64,000 nucleotides of DNA from assembly GCA_029204225.1 (NCBI GenBank), contig CM055100.1, positions 53,997,539 to 54,061,538 on the forward strand, read 5' to 3'. The translations under genes and the position numbers were made by a program. Below the pieces are notes generated by a model, which worked only from the letters and a program-made list of their open reading frames with translations, ran no database searches and was not told where the DNA came from. This document shows positions 12,801 to 26,100 of the stretch, one piece after another. The stretch's first letter is position 1. Every line of letters starts with the position of its first letter. This DNA is from Diphasiastrum complanatum (lineage: Eukaryota > Streptophyta > Lycopodiopsida > Lycopodiales > Lycopodiaceae).

Positions 12801-15588
12801 AATGATTTTCCTCCCACTCCCTCAGAGAGTTACTGTAGAAGATCAAAATTTGAAGACAATATTATGGTGTTTCAGGGGCAGCAGTTGTCAGATTGTCCTG
12901 CATTGTGGACATCTGAATCTTGTAGGAATGGCCCTTCAGTCAAACCTCCAGTAAGCGTGAAAAGCCTTTGTTTAAGAAGACACAAGGAACGATTATCTTA
13001 TTTTCATATCAATCATGAAGCTCACACACCAACAAACCCAGAAATGTACACACATTCGGGTGGCTCGACATGTCCAATTCTTCTTTTGAAGCACTTATAT
13101 AAAAAACCATCAGCCTGCAGGTTGCTTTTGATACATTTCTTTCTAAACTGTTACTTCCACTATTTACTTTATTTGTTTAGGGGATTTTGCAGTGGATTTG
13201 TTTTCTGTACAAGAAATGAACTTGAGTTTCAGCTGCATTTCAGATGGTCAGTAATCCTACCAATGAGCTGGGTTCGTGCATTATGGCTGCCTCTTCTTTC
13301 TACTGGAGCCCAAGCAGTTGGACAGAGAGAATATCGGTGGTTCTTAACTGATGTGTGTCTTTGATGCCGATTCAGATAACTAGAACTTTTCCAAAAACTC
13401 TAGCATTGTTTTGTATACACTGATTCTTAAGTTAATAGTTGTCAATTTGTGGCATCTTTTCATTTTAAATGTTATGTTTTTCTGTCACCATTCTTGTGCT
13501 ACCAATTAGCTTGTGTTGACTTGCAAGCTTCTATGCAGGCAGGCTTGCCATCATTCCCTTTTGATTTTCCGGATGTGCCATTGAATGATATCTCCAATGG
13601 GTTGGAGTCGACAGTTTCTAGGGGAGAAAACCAACAATTGTTATCAAAAGACCTGCCAGAGTACTTTTCTCCTTCCCCACCATGGATGTGCATGGTGGAG
13701 AGTACAGAAGATTACCACATGTTGATGGCTTCAGAGTCAGAGACCAGTGCAGATATGGTTCATGAAAGGGATGCTTCTGGTGAACTTACAAAGACAGCCG
13801 ACCCGATACAGGGCTTTCGTGATGGACTTTCTCACAGTAAGAGAAATGGACAGATAGGAAAACGTGGTGCACAGCAAAGGGTCCAGCGGCTGAATATGAG
13901 ATTTCCTGGTTTTGTGGCTCGAACAAAGTTGTCCTTGGATACATTTTTGAAAGAAAATAAACTGGGTCGTTTGCTCATTTTTCCAGGTAGTAGGAATGAC
14001 TCCAGACATTTTATGCAAGAGGAACTGAGAAAACAAAATTTGGTTTGGCAAGCCGCCTCAGGGGGAATTCAGAAGTCTTCAGAATGTACCTCTATAATTA
14101 ACAAGTTCAAGGAGCTCAATTCAGCCTGCTTTTTGAGAGTATTGATAAGGGCACCCAGGAAGGGCGTGTTGAAGGAAAGAGCTATTATTTACTTGCCCAC
14201 CGTTCAAGATCTGAATTCTTGGTTTTGCAGGTTTGTTAGGTTCTTTTGAGTTATATAAGTATTAGCGCATTATACTGTTGTATTCTACAATGCGATTACT
14301 TTGGCATATCTTCCCTATTGACTTCTATATCTAATTTTCCAGATAAGAACAAATTCAAAGTAGCGTAAACTGTGTAGCATTGTGAACTGTGTATGCAAGG
14401 AAGTCTTTGTATGAAATAAGCATTGCCTATTGGGTCAGGCTCTTATTCAAATACTTACGTTTTGAGCCAATGCCTAGCGGATTTGGGCTGTGAATCACAA
14501 TAGTTAGTTGAGTCATGACTCACAAGCTATGAGTGAGTTAGAATGGTGGAGATCTACTTGAGTAGGTCAGTAGGTCGGTGCATCTACAACTGACCTATCG
14601 ACCTACTCACGTAGAAAAAATTTGCTGTTTGTGAGTTTTGCCTTTACAAGTGATAACTCTTAAAAGCAAATTTTGACCTAGGGAAGCCTTTATGTTCAAG
14701 TCTAAAGGGGAAGGGGGGGATAAAGAGTGTAAATACTCCCTCACACTAGCCAACAACTAGTTGTCTAAGTGTGGGATTAATCACATTACAATCTGGCTAG
14801 GAACAAAGAATGGCATTGAACATGCAACATGAAGCTCGAAAGGGGAGGCCAGATGTCCATGAGCTTGCCCATCTATAATTCTCTCACGAGAGCATGTGAG
14901 GGAAGCAAGATTGAGGCCACAAACTTTGGCTCAGCCTTATGGGAGAGGATATAACAGGACATAGTTCCGAATAATTATGATTCCGTATAATCCTAATTGA
15001 TTCGAGACTCAAATTGAGGTTATAATGAGGTTAATCAGGTTTCGTAATTGAGTGTCTTCTTTTTTCTTTTGTAAGTTTTGACTTTCAAGGGATCTCTGGA
15101 TTGTTTTTCATGTAGTTTCCTTCCTATTCGGAATCGGTTGAATCGGAATCGACCGAATTGGCCTAATGGACCTTTTCAAATTGGTACTAGGGTTTTTGAA
15201 TCTGCAAGGCAGTTTTACGGTTTCAAAACTCAATTTTTTTGTAGATTTGTCTAGAATTTATAAAAGTCAAAAACATACCTGCATAATGCATTGATAATAA
15301 TAGATATCATGATTGAATTATAAGCATTAAAGATTCCAAATTCCATATTTTAATGATTAACTGTTTAAACTTTACCCAATACGTGTTACCTGACACCTGT
15401 ATTAGGTATACATACTTTTAGGGTTTGACCTTTAAGATGGTAAACCTAAAAGTGATGTCAAATCATAGATGAATCATGAAACAATTAACAATGGAACCAA
15501 TAAGTTATGAACTTAAAACATTCAACAATCTAGCTTCCAATTTAAATTTATACATAATTCCAAAAAGAAATAACTCGTAATTTTACTC

Positions 15589-15640
<52 letters not shown>

Positions 15641-18600
15641 TCCAATGCGCTCTTACAATGAAGAACAACAAAAAAAGAGAGAGAAACATGACCCTTCTCT
15701 AATCGGGTCCTATGAGAAATATTTTTTCCAAGGAAATCCGATTCGGAGATTTGAATCGGCCGAATCGGAATCTCTATTCGATCAGCATCGAACCTCCTTG
15801 ATTCGAACGCTTGGGAATTGTGGTACAAGCTGACAATATTAGGCATTGAAAAAATCGTCGTCTATGAGTTGGACCCCCTTTCGTTACAACCACATTCAAA
15901 GATCCTATGGCCAAGGTGGTTGCATGTGACATCACCTAGAAGCTCCCTACAATAGATACGTTGCGCATTGTGCATATGAGGACAATAATTGATTGGGTTA
16001 TCGATAAGCATGGGAGGAGTATGGATGCTCCTCTGTGGCTAAAGCCTTTGATGGAGGGGCATGGGAGGAGTATGGGTGCTTCTTTGTGGCTAATGCCTTT
16101 GATGGAGGCCCAATGTTAACATTTGGTTTCATGTTGTATCGACAATATGTTCTTCGACTTTTGTGAAGGTTGTCTAGTGATGAGCTTGCGCAATAGACCA
16201 TTGCATGCAACCTTTTTCTTTGTGCTTCATTCGACTCATGTAAGAGTATCAAGATACAGTCGGTTGTTGTGACATTTGTGATTGGGTGGTGAGCCTATGA
16301 TCTTGCATTTTCATGAATAGACATTGTGGATCTAGCATTTTAGTATTTCTAGTATTTATGTACAATCACTTTGTTGTTGCGATGATTTTGAGTTTGGAAT
16401 GAGCAAACATAGAGCTATGGGGATCTATACATGCTTTACTGATTGTGTTTGAACATGTAGACAAATAGTGGCTCTTTCTAAGAAGCTTGGTGGCTTGTTG
16501 GTTAAGACTCTATCTTTCCATTGTGGAGATTGTGAGTTCAATTCTCAATTTCTATAATTCCTAGCTTAACCTCCTATTCACAATGCTGGAAATCTTTTAG
16601 GATAAGCTTATATTGAAGAGCAAGGCCCTTCTAGGCCCTAGTGTATTTTTTTGGCTTGTAGTCAATGATGTCCATTCCACAATTTTCTTGTTTTTGGGCA
16701 TTAAACTAAATTTTCAATGCTCATTTTTGAGCCATTTTTCTTCGCATGCATTGGTGGTGTTAGTTCTTTATACTACAAATTCTTTAATGTAGTGCTGGTT
16801 TTGAATCAAACTAACACCGTGCTTTGAAAACTTGTTGTTTATAACCTTATGGTGTTATGTGAGGACGTTTCAATGATTTGCCCCTAAGGAGATTATTTTC
16901 TCTAAAGGAATGATGGGTTTTGGTGATGAGACAAGATTGCCACTAGTTGGAGGTTCAATTGTGGACATGTGAATTTTTAAGGAGCAGTTTGACGGCAAAA
17001 ATTATGACGGTTTAACAAATAAATTAGAGGTTTGGCTAGATAGATGAGAGCAACATTGGATGTTGGAGAAAAGTTAGTGACATAAGCAAGCCAAATGCTC
17101 TAGGGGCTCATAGTTTTAGTGAAACAAAAGGCAAAACGTGTTATCAATGTGAAAACTAGGTCACTTTAAAAAGGACTGCAATTCAGGTGTGAGAGACACC
17201 AAGTCAAGCAAAGTTATGACTATGGTAGTGAGAGTAAAACCAAATAGGAATTTACAAGAGTGCAGGCTTTTGCATGATGCAACGAAGGGCTATGCGGGCA
17301 ATGGAATTGGGTTGATCATGGCAAACAGGTTGTAGTGTCGTGGTTCTACACAGGTTCCTCACACAATTTCATAAATGTTGCATTGGTGAACGCTTAAGCT
17401 ATTAAGCATTGATTTAGACTATGAGTGTGCAATTGAGTTTGGCAATGACCAAGGAGTTTTCAATCATAAAGTAGTGCCAAAGATGGAATCGCCCATCCAA
17501 GACTACGAATATTGTTTGGATTTTCACTAGGCGATTCTTGGAATATTTGATATGGTGTTGGGGGTGCAAGCTATCCTCAACTTCAAGACATAGATTTGTT
17601 CATTTGAATGAAATGGGATACAAGTGGAGTTCTTTGATGGAGACAATCTCTTAAAGTAACCATTGATTTTTGCCATGCAATTGTGAGGGATGGTGAAGAG
17701 AAACTTTTAAAATCGTACCCTTTTTGGGCTTTTTATGCCCATGTTTTGAATGATGGTTTGGTTTTAGAGGGAAAGGAAAAAAAGTAGTAGAGAAATAAGA
17801 GAGAAAAGAGTATTGTAGATGCTCTTTTGTTTTTTAGATTTTCGGAAACGGTTTGCTTTTTGGTCTTCCTTCTAAGCTGGATTTGAGAAATTGGTACCAT
17901 CAAAAAACAAGGAGTAGGATGTCTTTAAGAATGGCTTTCGGAGAAGGCATGGACATTATGGAGCCTATCATCACTTGGTATACATACACCTTGCAATGTT
18001 CGAAATGTGATATCCTTCTTTGGGATGGCCAGTTGGTAACATCTCACAGATCATAGCACCTTTGACAAGTAAGAATGGAGTGCCTAGGGATAAATGGGAG
18101 AGCCATGAGCAAGATACCTTTGACTAGCTCAAGCATGCAGCATTGGTGGTAGATCTCCACCGATTGATTTGTTGACCTAGTCAAGGCTCAAATGCTCGCA
18201 AGGGAATTGAGGGTGAGAAGATTGTCCCACATTAACTTAGCTCTCAAGCCACAAAGGCTAACAAAAGTAATAAAGCTGGGTTGCTAAATGTGTTGGAGGG
18301 AAGGTATTTATGTGGATTTGATTATTTATCTCCCAAAAACAAAGAGGGGATATGATGCCTCTTGAGTAGTGGTTAATCAACTTCAGATGGCACATTCATC
18401 CCCCAAAAGACTGAAGTTCAAGGTAGCTTAGTTGGCATATGGTTTTGTGGAAACTTTCATTTGTATGGATTGCTGTAGCATGCAGGTGATTGTGAGTAAT
18501 CAATATCTCAAGTTTACTAGTGGTAATAGTAAGTGTTCAAAGCTATCTTAGGAGTAATAGCAGGAATAGGATGTATGCTGCTAGACGATGCAATATGTTT

Positions 18601-20094
18601 GAGAGAAAGATAGGTGTGAATTGTCGGATAGTGTAGTGGGAGAGATGTGAAAGTCAGAGATGAGAGAGATAAGAGAGGATGATCCCATGAGATAATCTAC
18701 CACACCATGACCACCACTATGTGGGTGGCACATGAAGGCACCCGAGTGTTGCCAACAGGAGAGGCCATTACAAATGGGTAACTCACGAGCTACTCCCAGA
18801 TGAAGTAGAAACTCACCTTAAATCGTGATTGGACCTGCAACATTAGCCAAAATCTTGGTAATACCCATATCCATATCATCAAGGGCTTGTATGTGGAGTG
18901 AGTCTGCAATGTCATGGAATACTGGCTAACGGGAGGCTGTTCTGGCATTAAAATCACCATTCAAGATAATATGACCACGTTCCGAATAACGGAGGATATC
19001 GTAAGAAAGATCCGCATATGGAGAATCAATACAATCAACAAAAGAAGATGTCTCAGGAGGAAAGTAATATAAAAGTATCCTTGTCCAATCCAAGGCTTTG
19101 ACCAATGAGGCGAATCCAACGATAGCGTGCATGCTCATCGTGGCTAACCGACTGAAGGACTGGCTGTAAAGGTTCCCGATATAGACATGCAACCCCACCT
19201 GAGGCTCGTCGACGTTCTTCCACCTGGATAAAGGTAAGGTCATCATTCACGTAAATTATGGTACCCTTGAGTCTGGATTTAAGACGAAGTATTGATCTAC
19301 GCTCTTCCCCAACGATGAGAAGCGAATGACAAGCGTGGCATTACCTTTCTTTGCACGCCAAACTTTGTCTATTCCATTGCTATGATGAGCCAGAGTAGTG
19401 TTCAAGAAATTACTTGCTTCTTGTAATGCATTTTGGGTGTCGGGGATACCATGGACTCTAACATTATGCGATTTTCGTTCTCTCAATTTTTCTTTTGATA
19501 AAGTGGCGGCAATGAAACTTGACATATGATTACCTTCATTGCCGTGATGCCAAAGATTTGGTAGATTCCTTGTGCTGGGTCAGCTCTTGTTGTAATTCCT
19601 GGATCTTCATTGCAACACCACCAGTAAGCAAAGGAATGGCATTGTATTCTGTAAATGCTGTCCTCAATCAACTGTTTTCCTCCCGCAGGTGAGTAACTTC
19701 CGATCTCAGTGATTGGACCTCGGCTTTGAGTAACTTTAGTTCATAGGCAAGAAAGTTTTCAAAGGCTTTGGTGGTAGAGTAGTCCATCGTAGAAAAAGAG
19801 TAAGAGGGGCGGATGGGGTATGAGGATCAGAGATGTCTGGGGAAGGGTAAGTAGTAGAAACAAGAAGAACCAAGGATGATGGAGATGGCTTGCTGCGCAA
19901 CAACAGGTACCTCTTGCTGTTGCACAACAGGGAAAATCTGCTGTTGCGTAGCAGGGGGGAGGTGGTGGTGGGGGGGGGGGGGGGGTTAGGGAAGGAGGAG
20001 AGGTGGGTGGAGCGTGGGCTCCCCCTTACCTTCTTTGCCATGGAGAGGAGGGGGGGACGAGGGTGGGGAGGATCAATCAACCATGGAGGAGGGC

Positions 20095-20165
<71 letters not shown>

Positions 20166-23100
20166 ATTGAGAGAGAAGACTTTTCCCCAGGTGTGTGGGT
20201 CTCCAAAAGGCACAAAGGGTGTCCTTTCATGTAATATTTCAAAATAGGAGCCCTTGAAGGAGTCTTGGCCTTCAACACTTTTGGTATTATCAACTCGTGG
20301 GATCATAGAGAATCAAACTTGTGTGGGCGAGCTCACCAATTCAAGCACGATACACCAACTTACCACATGTAGGAAGATCTTGGTCTTTAATGAAGATAAC
20401 TACGTTCAAAGGGTTTGAAGCCTTTCTAATAAGTGTATTGGGTCTTTAGATGAATTACCAATAAAGGCTTCTAATAAGTGGAAAAGGGGCTTTTAACTCA
20501 CAAAATTGTGACATTTACCTTCTTTAAGAGGAATTGGGAATTTATTTTAAAAGGGAGAGATGAAGAGATAGGAATAAGACTTTCAATGGATCAACCGGTT
20601 GCATAGATTTTTGAGAGAAATCCAGTAAGTGTGCAAAGGTTGAACTATCCAAGTGAAATAGAAGAACTCTCTAGGGATTGTTGCGAATAATCTGGAACTA
20701 GAGGAGTTTTGGGGGTATTGAGCTGTGAGTTATTCATAATTATGAATAGTGGTGGTCAAGATTAAGTTTAGGTTCCACTGATTGGCTACCAAGTACCATT
20801 TTGTTATGGATTGGATTAGGTGGGAATAAAGCTTTAATCTTAACCTTATTTCCAAAGATGTCTGTATAGGTCAACCTAATCTTGGTTTGAATACTAAGAT
20901 CTGATGTAGGTTGATTGGGTGAAGAAATTATGTTATTAAAAGTTTGGTTGGAAAGCTTGTGGATGTGAAATTATTCACTTCAGAGATTTCCCAGATATGT
21001 TATTTACTCATGAGAAAAATAGAGCTCTTTTGTAGCTGAGTTGCAAGATTCTCAGTGAGTTATGTGAGTAACATATGCGGATTATGGAAGAATTTGCCAT
21101 ATTATAGTGTGTGTTTTATGTAGTGGATCATAGTGGAATATGTTGGTTACGTACGTCTAAATCTTGTGGGTCTACTATGTGTTCCTTTGTACTGAGTTTA
21201 TATCGTATACTTAAAACTAGTCAGTGAGCATAGACATATGAACAAGTAATGTTCGGAACAATTATTTGCAGGTTAGTGACTCGTTCTGTGGAAAGGGTAA
21301 TTCATTAACTTAGTGATTAGAAGAGGATCTAAATGTGGTGTTGTTTTGGAATAAGTTCTAGGATAAACGAATTCAGCACCTAGACACATGAGATTTCTGA
21401 ATCATTAGCAATTAACTTCAGTAGTTGGATTACTCCTTGTTAAAAGTTAATTGATTGAATAAGCAGTGTGAAGAGAATTCATCAAGAATTGTTTGTTTCA
21501 ATCTATATTGCTTTTAAGACACATAATTTGTGAGTCATTAGGATTATGTGCATAGAATATAGGAAATTCTTGGTATAGAATATATCTCAAGTGGGAAATA
21601 GGTATTGACTGTGTCCCAGTGAGCTCATATTGGATGATAGAGTTTAAAAATATCAAGGATAACCACTGAGTTCAGTTGGAATTCAATAGAACTTTATAAT
21701 CTCTAGATTTTGTTCTAGAGGTTTGTATAAAGTTTATGTAGTTGAAGATGGATGCTAAAATGGTTTTGGTATGCCTTCTGTCTTTAATTACCTAATTGAT
21801 CGCAGAGTTTGGGTAATTCATAATCTTGTCAAGGATCTGGTTGGAAGAATATTCTTGAAATCCAGTAATTTTCCTTGGGGGAAAAGATTTTAGAATGATT
21901 CTTATATTTCCTGAGTGGTATGTTGTACAGATACTTCAGTATCTTATGTATGGTTTTGGAAACCTGTAAATTATGATTGACGAATCTTAAGAATCTAAAT
22001 ATTTATGATGGACGTATCATAAACTGATACTTAATTGTCATTAGAAGATTATAAGGAAATGTGATGAGTCTTAGGATGAGTAATTCTCGATCTATTGAAA
22101 GAGTCAAGAATTTAGATCAGTTAGTTGAAAATCTAAATTTCTTTACTCCAGTGCATAATTGTGTGGGTCTCATAGGCATTCTCATAAAAAAAGGTAATTT
22201 ATTTCTACTTATGAGGGTTTTGCTTACCTTAGTGGATGAAGTTCTACTATAGGTTGTGGTCTATAGATGCTTGTGTACGGTTTTCAGCCTAGATCTCCGT
22301 TAATTGGGAGACAGACAAATCTATCGAGATTGAATGGTTGCTATTTTCTTGCATGAGATGTTAGGAATAGAGCACTTAACTCAAGAGAGTATCCAGGGTA
22401 CTTAGAATTGAGTTAAAGTCATTTTTATCTTGATGGATCTTCTAGAGATTTTAGTAGGATGAGTATACCTCAGCTACCCTGTGTAGTCAGTGCAGTTGAC
22501 AACCCTAAGCAGTCAGTATAGTTGATTTCTTAATGAATACCCATGATATGCTGGCCAGCCACATGCATGTAAAGTACAGTTTTACATGGCAAACTATTCC
22601 CCAATGCGTGTACACATGTTATTAAATGTCAGATTTTTTGATAGTTAACAATATGGACAATCAAAATAATGTTACTATCCATATGGATCCTTCAAAATTG
22701 CAAATTATTCAATCTTGGTCTATACTTGGAGATCCTCTGATGTTCCACTATCCCCAGGATTGGCTGCACACTTACGATGCTCCATTCCTTATTTTGTCTC
22801 CTTCACCTCCTTGCGTCTTACCTTCCCCCTATACAACCTTACTCCGTCAAGGGATTTCATTTCAATTGAACTTTAAAATCCCAGTCTTCCTTGGATAAAC
22901 TTAAGATTTTTTTAACCTCTACTACAATCCAAATCGAGTTCATTGTAGCGATCGATGCTAGTTCTTTTGGAGTTGGAGCCATTCTACTTCGAGACAAGGG
23001 AGTCGTTTATTATGAGTCTAGAAAATTTTGTTCTCATGAAACACTCTTTGCGATCTAGACATTATGTTTTTCCTCAAAAATGTGGCAATTCTGCATATAC

Positions 23101-26100
23101 GTGACACAATTTGAGCTTTTTACTGACCCGACATAAGTCTTCAAGATATTTTTGTACTAAAAAAGTTTTCCCGTTCAGATGGTATCAATTTGTGCAACCT
23201 TTCCATTCTGATATTAATTATCAACCTAGCACAAGTGATGCAGCTATCAACGCTCTATCATGTTCACTAGCCTGTCTATATACACTGACTGCTATGACTC
23301 TTGAGTGGCTTGATCTTTCAACTCAAGCATATCCCCACTAGCCATACTATTGTGAATACTGTGCTAAAGCATGAAGAACTGCCTCTTCCCAATATCACGC
23401 ATACTCTTCATCTCACATGACACACTCTACCATTATGGAGTCCTCTGTATTCCCAATACTTTTTCCTTTACAACCCAATTTTGTTGAAAAATGTCTGTTT
23501 CTCTCCTGTTGATGGTCATTGACAAGCCATCCAAAAATGTTAGTGTCTTCGTAGAGCACGCTTCCCAACTAGCCTTCCATGAAGAAAGTCCTAAGCCCAA
23601 CTCTTTTACTCTTGTACCTTTTCTGCCAAGAAAGCCATAGTTCAGGTCAGAGTACAGAAAAGGTGACGGCAACATCAGGTGAAGTATTCAGTCCAATTGG
23701 ATTGGTGTCCTTTTGATGAGGCTACGTGGGAGCCCATTGATGTTTTTTCACGTATTCCCCCATCTTCAGGATCAGGCACAAGCACTTGCAAGAGCTATAG
23801 TCATCAACACCAGTCTCATTGCCATTCTTTTCATAACAGTCATTGCAGTTTACATTTTGTTATATGCCCACACTGAGGGCCAAGACATTCATGTCAGTAG
23901 TTTGTGATTTTTTGTGTGGCCACATTTAGGGCAATGTTTGAAATTAAGGGAACATTAAGGACTTTCTTTGGACATTTAGTGTATTGAGTGGTCTCTGTTG
24001 GTCCCTGGTCAGTTTCTTAAATAAACAAGACATACATGCACAAGTCATATACATATCATATAATCATTTCTAGATTATTGTTGATAATTAGATATGCTGA
24101 ATATTATAATCAGTCCGTAGATACATACAGATTATGTATATCTTATACGTACATGTAGTATATGGAAAAATATTGCAGTAATTACGTAGATAAAATCTCT
24201 TGGAGAATGGATTTTATTTAGTTGTTCTTTGTAAAGACATCCTCTGACTGAATACAAGTTCAATTTTTTGCCAAGAAGATCGAAAGAAGATGACTTCAAG
24301 GTATTGAAAAGTGAATGTTGTTACAGCCAAAATAAGGTTTTGTACAAGATATTAAAGTTTTTTTTGAAGCGAATTCTCCTCCATTATTTTGTATTAGTAG
24401 TATAATTGACCTTATTTAAATCTTTGATCATTTTTGCCATGGCTGTGCCAGACTTGTTTTTTCAAGTAGTAGTGTCGCAGAACTAGTGGAGATCATGCAT
24501 GATGTTGATGCTCTTTCCTATGGTAATCCCTCTTAAATGGTTCAGAAACTTATCACAGCTTGGTGATCCTCTTGAACAGATCAAACAAATGGCAAGGTGT
24601 GAAGGAATTGGCAATGTCTGATGTGACACATAAATCCATGAAAAAATATGCCAGCTCCAAGTGCTCAAATACCACTCTTGAAAATATTCAAGCTGCAGGT
24701 GTTGTTTGCAAGAGGCATGCTGAAGATAAGGACGCAAAGCTGAGTTCTATTTCTAATCGACTATCTATAGGATTTGTGACTTCACTAGCGCCAAGGGGAA
24801 GGTACTTTAGTTGAAGAACTTTGTTTCCTTTGACTTTGATTCTAGCATATTCCATGAGCAAACTGTATGTGTACAAAAACTGGTCTTAGAAAGCTGATTG
24901 TTGCTCAAGGATTTGCGAGATTCTATGAGGATCATATTCCTTTCTGAAAAATGGTGATTGGTGCTCCCAGGTGGTTCAGCTATGATTCATATTGAGTGGT
25001 AGAGTGCTTGTGCTTTTGAGCCTACTTTGCTGTTTAGCTTGCCAACTGTTCCTATTGCTTTTACTGGTTTATGCATTCAATGACGATTCATTTTCTACAC
25101 TTCTGACTGCACCTAACATCTTGAAATCCTGTTGAAAAAGGGTCTGTTCGTGTTATCATGACCCTCTGCAAAGGACACTCTAATGTGTGCCTTTTTGCAC
25201 TTGAAGAATCTGTGAACACTTACAACACAAGTCATACATTCTTATTGGATAACTGTCTTTATTGTCCTTCATGAACTATAGCTTGTATCAGCTATTAACA
25301 AGAAATAGTCCAAACTTAAAATGTTTAGGAGAGACCTCTAAACTAGGCCCGAAGATATTTGACATTCACATGGAGTATTGAAGGCAGCCTTTATTTGCTA
25401 TATACCTTTTATATTGTCCTTAAACTCCCTAGGTTGTGCATAGAAGGGGGATAGAGAAATCTAGTTTTTGAGGAGCTCTGTCCAATTGTGAAAATTCCAT
25501 CCATGTCATGGAAGATTTGAGCATAATTATAGGGGTATTCATGCGCATCCTTTGGATGCAATTTACTATAGGTTCCTAATTAAGGGTGCTGGGGAGTAGG
25601 AAACCCAGGTTACTCTTTATGCTTCTGGAATTCAAAGATTATATTATCAAAATATCCGGGAGAAACTAGAATGCGTACAAAAAATTCCTAGGATCATCAA
25701 ACAAGCTTTATCATTTATCAGGTTCATTAAACCTGTTATGATCCAACTAACCGAAAACCGCAAGGTGCTAGACAACGCAAGCAACCAAACAATCACGATC
25801 CACCCCGCCGTAGGATCCAATCCAGATCCCCCCGAGCTTGTGACTAGACAACAAGTGGGATCCAACTTCTAGCCCTAACATCCCGTACCGCCGTCAGCAC
25901 CGTCCTTCTCTTGCCCCTAGCTAGCACCATCCTAGCCAATGTTCGTGGACCTTTTCAAAAAGCCTTTTCACAACGCGTTTGAAATGGCGAAACGTTTTTA
26001 GGGTTGTTAATTTTTCTGGGCTGGTTTAATTCTTGGCCTTTAGTTAAAGGACTCTTTACAATGACAATATAATAATTGATTATCAACGCACTCAAATGAT

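Larger units (their letters stand above)
14231..24466 (+). other. POP1 intron 8 (10.2 kb)
   Basis: The largest intron of the gene. It holds AATCGG-rich segments (about 15123-15170 and 15738-15790) around an AC microsatellite, a 51-bp duplication, a SINE-like head, a decayed Ty3 fragment, an L1-type LINE and a decayed chromovirus. The stretches 14231-15090, 17700-18900, 20310-22880 and 23790-24450 show nothing I can name. Confidence 0.8.

Noticed and set aside
12465-13364. Single 299-residue gene
   Set aside because: It is POP1 exons 6 and 7 plus the stop-free intron between them.
19736-20306. Minus-strand 185-residue frame and overlapping frames
   Set aside because: They run through the GA/CT tract and LINE leader; the LINE ORF1 start lies in another frame.
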